From Acidimicrobiia bacterium (GTDB taxonomy: Bacteria > Actinomycetota > Acidimicrobiia > Acidimicrobiales > CATQHL01), in the NCBI GenBank assembly GCA_021296435.1, contig JAGWAK010000103.1, positions 1 to 9,913 of the forward strand: DNA of 9,913 nt, given 5' to 3'. Each line of letters starts with the position of its first letter. The stretch's first letter is position 1. The translations under genes were made by a program, and so were the position numbers. The notes beneath the pieces were generated by a model. It made no database searches. It was given only the letters and a program-made list of their open reading frames with translations, and was not told the origin of the DNA. Shown in pieces: positions 5,592 to 9,913 of the stretch.

Positions 5592-7946
5592 GTGAGTTGG
5601 GTCGGCCGCTCCATCAGAAGGGTTGAGGATCCGACACTGCTATGCGGCGCGGGCATGTTCGTCGGCGACATCGGCGGTGCCGCCGCGGTCCGGTTCATCC
5701 GTAGCCCGGTGGCCAGCGGCCTCATCGGTGGGGTTCACGGCCCGGCGTACACGATCGCAGACCTCGATGCCGATGGAGTCGGGAACATCGAGGCCGTCCT
5801 GCACCGTCCCGACTACGTGCGGCTCGCCCAACCGCTGCTCGCCCGGGAACGGGTGCGGTACGTGGGCGAACCGGTTGCGGTGGTCGTCGGCGCCACCGCC
5901 GCCGAAGCCGAGGATCTGGCCGAGCAGGTGGAACTGGACATTGAGCCGCTGCCGGCCGCGGTGGGGCTCGAGGCGGCCCTTGCTCCCGACGCCCCGCTGG
6001 TTCATCCCGCCGAGTCGGAGTCCAACGTGATGGTGGCCGGCGAAATGGCAACTCCGGGGCTGGTCGAGGCGCTGGAGGCTGCACACGTGATTGTCGAACT
6101 GGAGATCGTCTCCGGGCGCCAGGCGGCACTGCCCCTGGAGGCGCGCGGTTCGCACGCCGTCACCGAACGGTTCGGCGGCCGCACCACGCTGCACGCCTCG
6201 ATCCAGGCGCCGCACATGGTGCGCACCGTCATCTGCGACCTGCTGGGCATGCCCGAGGCCGACCTTCGGGTCGTGGCGCCCGACGTGGGCGGCGCCTTCG
6301 GCCAGAAGCTGCCGCTCGCCCGGGAGGACGCCGTCTTGGTCTGGCTGTCGCGTCGCCTGGGGCGGGCGGTCGCCTGGATCGAGGATCGCAGCGAGAACCT
6401 CATGGCGTCGTGGCACAGCCGCGAGCAGCGCTACCGGCTGCGCGCCGGGTTCGATGTCGGCGCCCACCTCGAAGCGCTGCAGGCTGACGTGGCGGCCAAC
6501 GTGGGAGCGTGGCCGTGCTACCCGATCACCTGGGGTGTGGAACCGCTCATGGCCCTGGCGGAGCTACCAGGTCCTTACACGCCGGAGCACTACGGCGTGC
6601 GCTCACGAGGCATCGCTTCGCACACCTGCCCCATGTCTCCCTACCGAGGCGTCTCGCGACCCGTGATCACCCTGGCGCTGGAGCGGCTCATGGACATCGC
6701 CGCGGCCCGCCTCGGCGTCGATCCGGTGGAGATCCGGCGGCGGAACCTGCAGAGCGACTTCCCGCACATTTCGCCGACCGGCCTGCGCCACGACGAGGGC
6801 ACCTATCGCGAGGCCATGGAGCTGGCTGTCAGCCACGTCGACCTGGGGGCGTTCCGCGCCCGCCAAAGCGCCGCCCGCGCCGCCGGGGGGCCTCAGCCGG
6901 GCATCGGGATCTGCACCTTCAGCGAGCGCACCGGCTACGGAACGCCGGCGTTCGCGGCCCGGGCGATGGGGGTGACGCCGGGCTTCGAGAACGTAGAAAT
7001 GTCCATGGACCCTTCGGGCTACGTGACGCTGCGCATCGGCGCCTCGCCGCACGGGCAGGGTCTGGAGACAGCGCTCTCTCAGATCGTGGCCGACGAGTTG
7101 GGCACCGACCCGAGTCGTGTGCGGGTCGTTGCCAGCGACACCGACCGCACCCCCTATGGCTGGGGATCGTTCGCCAGCCGCGCCATGGTGCTGGCGGGTG
7201 GAGCGACACATCTCGCGGCCCAGAAGCTGGCCGCCCAACTCGGTTCGCTGGCCGCGGAGGTGCTCGAGGCGGCGGCCGACGACATCGTCCTGGCCGACGG
7301 GCGCGCCACCGTCGCCGGCACCTCGGTGGGTGTGGACATCGCCGAGCTTGCTCGCATCGCCCACCATCACACGCAGCGACTGCCGGCCGGTGCCGTCCCC
7401 GGCCTGTCGGCGAATGCGGGTTACGACCCTGGGGGCACGTTCTCCAACGCCTGCCACGTAGCGGAGGTGGAGGTGGACCCCGACACCGGCGGCGTGTCGA
7501 TGCGGCGCTTCGTCGTGGTGGAGGACGCCGGGCGGCTCATCAACCCGATGATCGCGGACGGCCAGATCCGCGGTGGCGTGGCGCAGGGGATCGCCAACGC
7601 CCTGCTGGAGGAGGTCGTCTATGACGAAGACGGCAACATTCTCACGACCTCGCTCATGGACTACCTGCCTCCCACCGTCGCCGAGATTCCCGACATCGAG
7701 ATCATGCACCTCGAGACCCTGAGCGACGCGACGGTCACCGGTGCCAAAGGGCTCGGCGAGGGCGGCACCATCGGAGCTCCCGCCGCCGTGCTGAACGCCG
7801 TGAACGACGCCCTTGCCCATCTGGGGGTGGAACTGAATGAGATGCCCGCCACGCCGGAACGGGTCCGGGCGGCAGTGCGGGCCGCGGCCGGCGGGAATTC
7901 GGCGGGCGAAACGAATCGATCGACGCAGGAGGCTCCAGTCCAATGA
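5592..7946 (+). CDS. Molybdenum hydroxylase large (molybdopterin) subunit, copy 1
   Basis: The catalytic subunit of a xanthine dehydrogenase-family enzyme, 784 residues, full length for the CoxL/XdhB-large type. It binds molybdopterin (probably the cytosine dinucleotide) and hydroxylates a carbon with oxygen from water. An N-terminal a/b hammerhead-type domain (about 1-125) precedes the two Mo-cofactor domains. Motifs include DVGGAFGQK at 231-239 (usually GGGFG), the active-site loop SPYRGVSRP at 349-357, HGQGLETA at 487-494, and KGLGEGGTIGAPAA from 719, with Glu723 as the expected catalytic base. The loop lacks the VAYRCSFR cysteine, so it is not a form I CO dehydrogenase. The usual PEA after YRGxGR is PVI here, hinting at an unusual substrate pocket. 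It starts 20 bases after the FAD gene and overlaps the FeS gene by four bases (ATGA). Confidence 0.5.
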   Translation: MSWVGRSIRRVEDPTLLCGAGMFVGDIGGAAAVRFIRSPVASGLIGGVHGPAYTIADLDADGVGNIEAVLHRPDYVRLAQPLLARERVRYVGEPVAVVVGATAAEAEDLAEQVELDIEPLPAAVGLEAALAPDAPLVHPAESESNVMVAGEMATPGLVEALEAAHVIVELEIVSGRQAALPLEARGSHAVTERFGGRTTLHASIQAPHMVRTVICDLLGMPEADLRVVAPDVGGAFGQKLPLAREDAVLVWLSRRLGRAVAWIEDRSENLMASWHSREQRYRLRAGFDVGAHLEALQADVAANVGAWPCYPITWGVEPLMALAELPGPYTPEHYGVRSRGIASHTCPMSPYRGVSRPVITLALERLMDIAAARLGVDPVEIRRRNLQSDFPHISPTGLRHDEGTYREAMELAVSHVDLGAFRARQSAARAAGGPQPGIGICTFSERTGYGTPAFAARAMGVTPGFENVEMSMDPSGYVTLRIGASPHGQGLETALSQIVADELGTDPSRVRVVASDTDRTPYGWGSFASRAMVLAGGATHLAAQKLAAQLGSLAAEVLEAAADDIVLADGRATVAGTSVGVDIAELARIAHHHTQRLPAGAVPGLSANAGYDPGGTFSNACHVAEVEVDPDTGGVSMRRFVVVEDAGRLINPMIADGQIRGGVAQGIANALLEEVVYDEDGNILTTSLMDYLPPTVAEIPDIEIMHLETLSDATVTGAKGLGEGGTIGAPAAVLNAVNDALAHLGVELNEMPATPERVRAAVRAAAGGNSAGETNRSTQEAPVQ

Positions 7947-8440
7947 CCGAGATCTCAGCCGCGGACGTGGCGGTCCCCGTGGTGCTGCGGGTGAACGGCA
8001 ACGAGTACCGCATTTCCGCCGAGCCGCGGCGGACCCTGGCCGATGCCCTGCGCGACGACTGCGGGCTGACCGGCACTCACCTGGGGTGCGAGCACGGTGT
8101 CTGCGGGGCGTGCACCGTGCTGCTGGACGGCGAGCCTGTGCGGTCGTGCCTGCTGTTCGCGGTGCAGGCGCAGAGCGCCGAGATTCGCACCGTGGAGGGC
8201 CTCGCCGCGGCCGACGGCACCCTGCATCCCCTGCAGGAGGCCTTCTGGCGCCATCACGGGTTGCAGTGCGGTTTCTGCACGCCGGGGTTCCTGATGCTCA
8301 GCGCGGGCGTGCTCGAGACCCGACCCGACATCGGCGACGAGGAGTTACGCGAGGCGCTGTCGTCGAACCTCTGCCGCTGCACCGGTTACCAGACCATCGT
8401 CGAGGCAGTGCAGTCGGTGCGCGACGCCGGCGAGGCCTGA
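7943..8440 (+). CDS. Molybdenum hydroxylase [2Fe-2S] (small) subunit
   Basis: A 165-residue iron-sulfur subunit (CoxS/XdhC-like) that carries electrons from the Mo site to FAD. The N-terminal plant-ferredoxin-type cluster is held by Cys49, Cys54, Cys57 and Cys69 (GCEHGVCGACTVLLDG region). The C-terminal four-helix domain holds the second cluster through Cys109, Cys112 (QCGFCTPGF), Cys144 and Cys146 (NLCRCTGYQ). All eight ligands are present and the length is typical. The start ATG overlaps the stop of the upstream large subunit, with AGGAGG ten bases upstream, so translation is probably coupled. A second large-subunit gene begins three bases after its stop. It is the only small subunit in the window, so it may serve both large subunits. 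Confidence 0.5.
   Translation: MTEISAADVAVPVVLRVNGNEYRISAEPRRTLADALRDDCGLTGTHLGCEHGVCGACTVLLDGEPVRSCLLFAVQAQSAEIRTVEGLAAADGTLHPLQEAFWRHHGLQCGFCTPGFLMLSAGVLETRPDIGDEELREALSSNLCRCTGYQTIVEAVQSVRDAGEA
8432..8435 (+). promoter_or_regulatory. Ribosome binding site supporting a TTG start
   Basis: GAGG lies eight bases before TTG 8444. The FeS-subunit stop (8438-8440) is in the same frame as the second large subunit, so its start must lie after 8440. TTG 8444 is the only start codon there that keeps the conserved N-terminus. Confidence 0.5.
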
Positions 8441-8443
8441 GCC

Positions 8444-9913
8444 TTGCAGGAACATGACGGCTCGCGGGGCCGCTCGCTGATCGGCGAGTCGGTCCTGCGC
8501 CTCGAGGACCGGCCCCTGCTGGTCGGCGAGGGGCGCTTCCTGGCCGACGTCAGCTTCGAGGACGAACTGCATCTCCGGGTGGTGCGTTCGGATGTGGCGC
8601 ACGGCGTGCTGCACGGCGTGGACTTGAGCGAGGTACAGGGCGCCGAGGGCGTCGTGGCGGCCTGGAGCGCCGACGAGGTGGCGCACGTGCCGGCGATCGA
8701 CTTCCGCATGACCGGCTTCGACGAGCTGCGGCCCTACTGTCAGCGGATCCTCGCCAGCGAGCGTGTGCGTTACGTCGGTGACCCGGTTGCCGTGGTGATT
8801 GCAGAGGACCCATACCTGGCCGAGGACGCCGCCGAGTTGGCCTTCGTGGACGTCGAGCCCCTGGATCCGGTGCTGCAGGCCACCTCGCCGGAGGCCATCG
8901 CCCCCCTGACACTGGAACACGAGAGCGGCGACATCGAGGCCACTTTCGCGGGCGCGCACCGGGTCGTGGAGTTGGCGGCCTCGGTCGGTCGCCACAGCGG
9001 GATCCCCCTGGAGACCCGCGGGCTGCTGGCGCGCCCGGTGGCGGGAGGCGCCGTGGAGCTCTACGGCATCGCCAAGGTGCCGCACTACAACTGCGCCACC
9101 ATCGCACGCATGCTCGGCCTCGAGGCCGAGCAGGTCGTCGGCCGGGAGGGTCACGTGGGCGGTGGCTTCGGGATCCGCGGCGAGCTGTACCCCGAGGACG
9201 TTCTCGTGACGTACGCGGCGCTGCGCCTGCAGCGCCCGGTCAAGTGGGTCGAGGATCGCCGGGAACACCTGGTGGCCGCCAACCACTCCCGCGAGCAGGA
9301 CTATCGCGTGCGTGCAGCCGTGGATGAACGCGGCGTGGTCCAAGCGATCGACGCGGAGTTCTTCCACGACCAGGGGGGGTATGTGCGCACGCACGGGGCC
9401 ACCGTGCCGAATCTCTCGGTGGCGCTCCTTCCGGGCCCCTATCTCGTGCCTGCCTACCGGGTAAGTGGGCGGATCAGGCTCACGAACAAGACGCCCGCCG
9501 GCACGTACCGGTCGCCGGGCCGCTTCGAGACCACCTTCGTGCGGGAGCGCCTCATGGACCGTGTGGCGACCGAGTTGGATCTTGATCCCGTCGAGGTGCG
9601 CCGGCGCAACCTGATTCCCGCAGAGGCGATGCCGTTCGACCGCGGCATCAGCACGCTCGGCACCCCACTGGTCTACGACTCCGGCGACTACCACAGGCTG
9701 CTGGAGCGGCTGCTGGCCCACATCGGCTACGAGACGTTGCGGGCGTCGCTGGCGCGGCGACGCCTTACCGGCCAGATGGGAGGGCTCGGCATCCGAAAGT
9801 TCGTGGAGAAGACCGGGGTGGCCGACCAGTTGGGGGCCACCCAACTCGCGGCAACCGGGGAGGTGGCCGAGGTCACGTTCAACACCGAGCACATGACTTA
9901 TCCCTATGGCGCC
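8444..9913 (+). CDS. Molybdenum hydroxylase large subunit, copy 2 (3' truncated by window)
   Basis: A second molybdopterin large subunit of the same superfamily. The frame is open for 490 codons to the window edge, about two thirds of the expected length. From TTG 8444 the protein starts MQEHDGSRGRSLIGESVLRLED, where the IGESVLRLEDRPLLVGEGRFLADV stretch is a standard family N-terminus. Next come the hammerhead domain, then HVGGGFGIRGE at 237-247 (canonical GGGFG), and the active-site loop GTYRSPGRFE at 353-362. The C-terminal half, with the catalytic Glu, is outside the window. It is clearly different from copy 1 in both active-site motifs and along its length, so it is not a recent duplicate. 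It may be an alternative catalytic subunit with its own substrate or part of a larger mixed complex. Confidence 0.5.
   Translation, partial: MQEHDGSRGRSLIGESVLRLEDRPLLVGEGRFLADVSFEDELHLRVVRSDVAHGVLHGVDLSEVQGAEGVVAAWSADEVAHVPAIDFRMTGFDELRPYCQRILASERVRYVGDPVAVVIAEDPYLAEDAAELAFVDVEPLDPVLQATSPEAIAPLTLEHESGDIEATFAGAHRVVELAASVGRHSGIPLETRGLLARPVAGGAVELYGIAKVPHYNCATIARMLGLEAEQVVGREGHVGGGFGIRGELYPEDVLVTYAALRLQRPVKWVEDRREHLVAANHSREQDYRVRAAVDERGVVQAIDAEFFHDQGGYVRTHGATVPNLSVALLPGPYLVPAYRVSGRIRLTNKTPAGTYRSPGRFETTFVRERLMDRVATELDLDPVEVRRRNLIPAEAMPFDRGISTLGTPLVYDSGDYHRLLERLLAHIGYETLRASLARRRLTGQMGGLGIRKFVEKTGVADQLGATQLAATGEVAEVTFNTEHMTYPYGA

Noticed and set aside
5592..8440. Form I CO dehydrogenase (CoxL/CoxS)
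   Set aside because: The form I active-site motif VAYRCSFR is absent. Copy 1 has PYRGVSRP and copy 2 has TYRSPGRF, so only the wider family can be claimed.

Overview
The window is high-GC bacterial DNA (well above 60% G+C by eye). It has densely packed genes, frequent GTG/TTG starts and GGAGG-type ribosome binding sites. This fits a high-GC lineage such as an actinobacterium, but nothing in the window fixes the taxon. I saw no RNA gene, CRISPR array, insertion sequence or phage gene.

Layout. On the left, reading leftward (10-1131, minus), is the permease of a nucleoside/BMP-type ABC importer. A divergent control region of about 190 bp (1132-1321) separates it from a rightward series that runs off the right edge: an XRE-cupin regulator (1322-2017), a short-chain dehydrogenase/reductase (2076-2828), a 142-bp gap with an imperfect direct repeat, two tandem paralogous cupin proteins (2971-3351 and 3354-3728), a nitrilase-superfamily C-N hydrolase (3754-4614), and a four-gene molybdenum hydroxylase block. 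That block has the FAD subunit (4691-5572), a first molybdopterin large subunit (5592-7946), the [2Fe-2S] small subunit (7943-8440) and a second, divergent large subunit (8444 to beyond 9913, truncated by the window).

How the genes may work together (inference). The importer brings in a small, probably nitrogen-containing, ring compound. The Mo hydroxylase inserts oxygen from water at a ring carbon. The SDR handles a carbonyl/alcohol step, the C-N hydrolase cleaves an amide or ureido bond, and the cupins bind, isomerise or oxidise an intermediate. The XRE-cupin regulator would sense the substrate or a product and control both divergent units. The substrate cannot be read from the sequence. 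The active-site loops rule out a form I CO dehydrogenase. A purine, pyrimidine or pyridine-like compound is the simplest guess from the transporter family plus the C-N hydrolase.

Most notable points are one FAD and one FeS subunit serving two different large subunits, a tandem cupin pair in which the first copy has lost part of its metal site, and a possible 19-codon leader ORF whose stop overlaps the FAD-subunit start.
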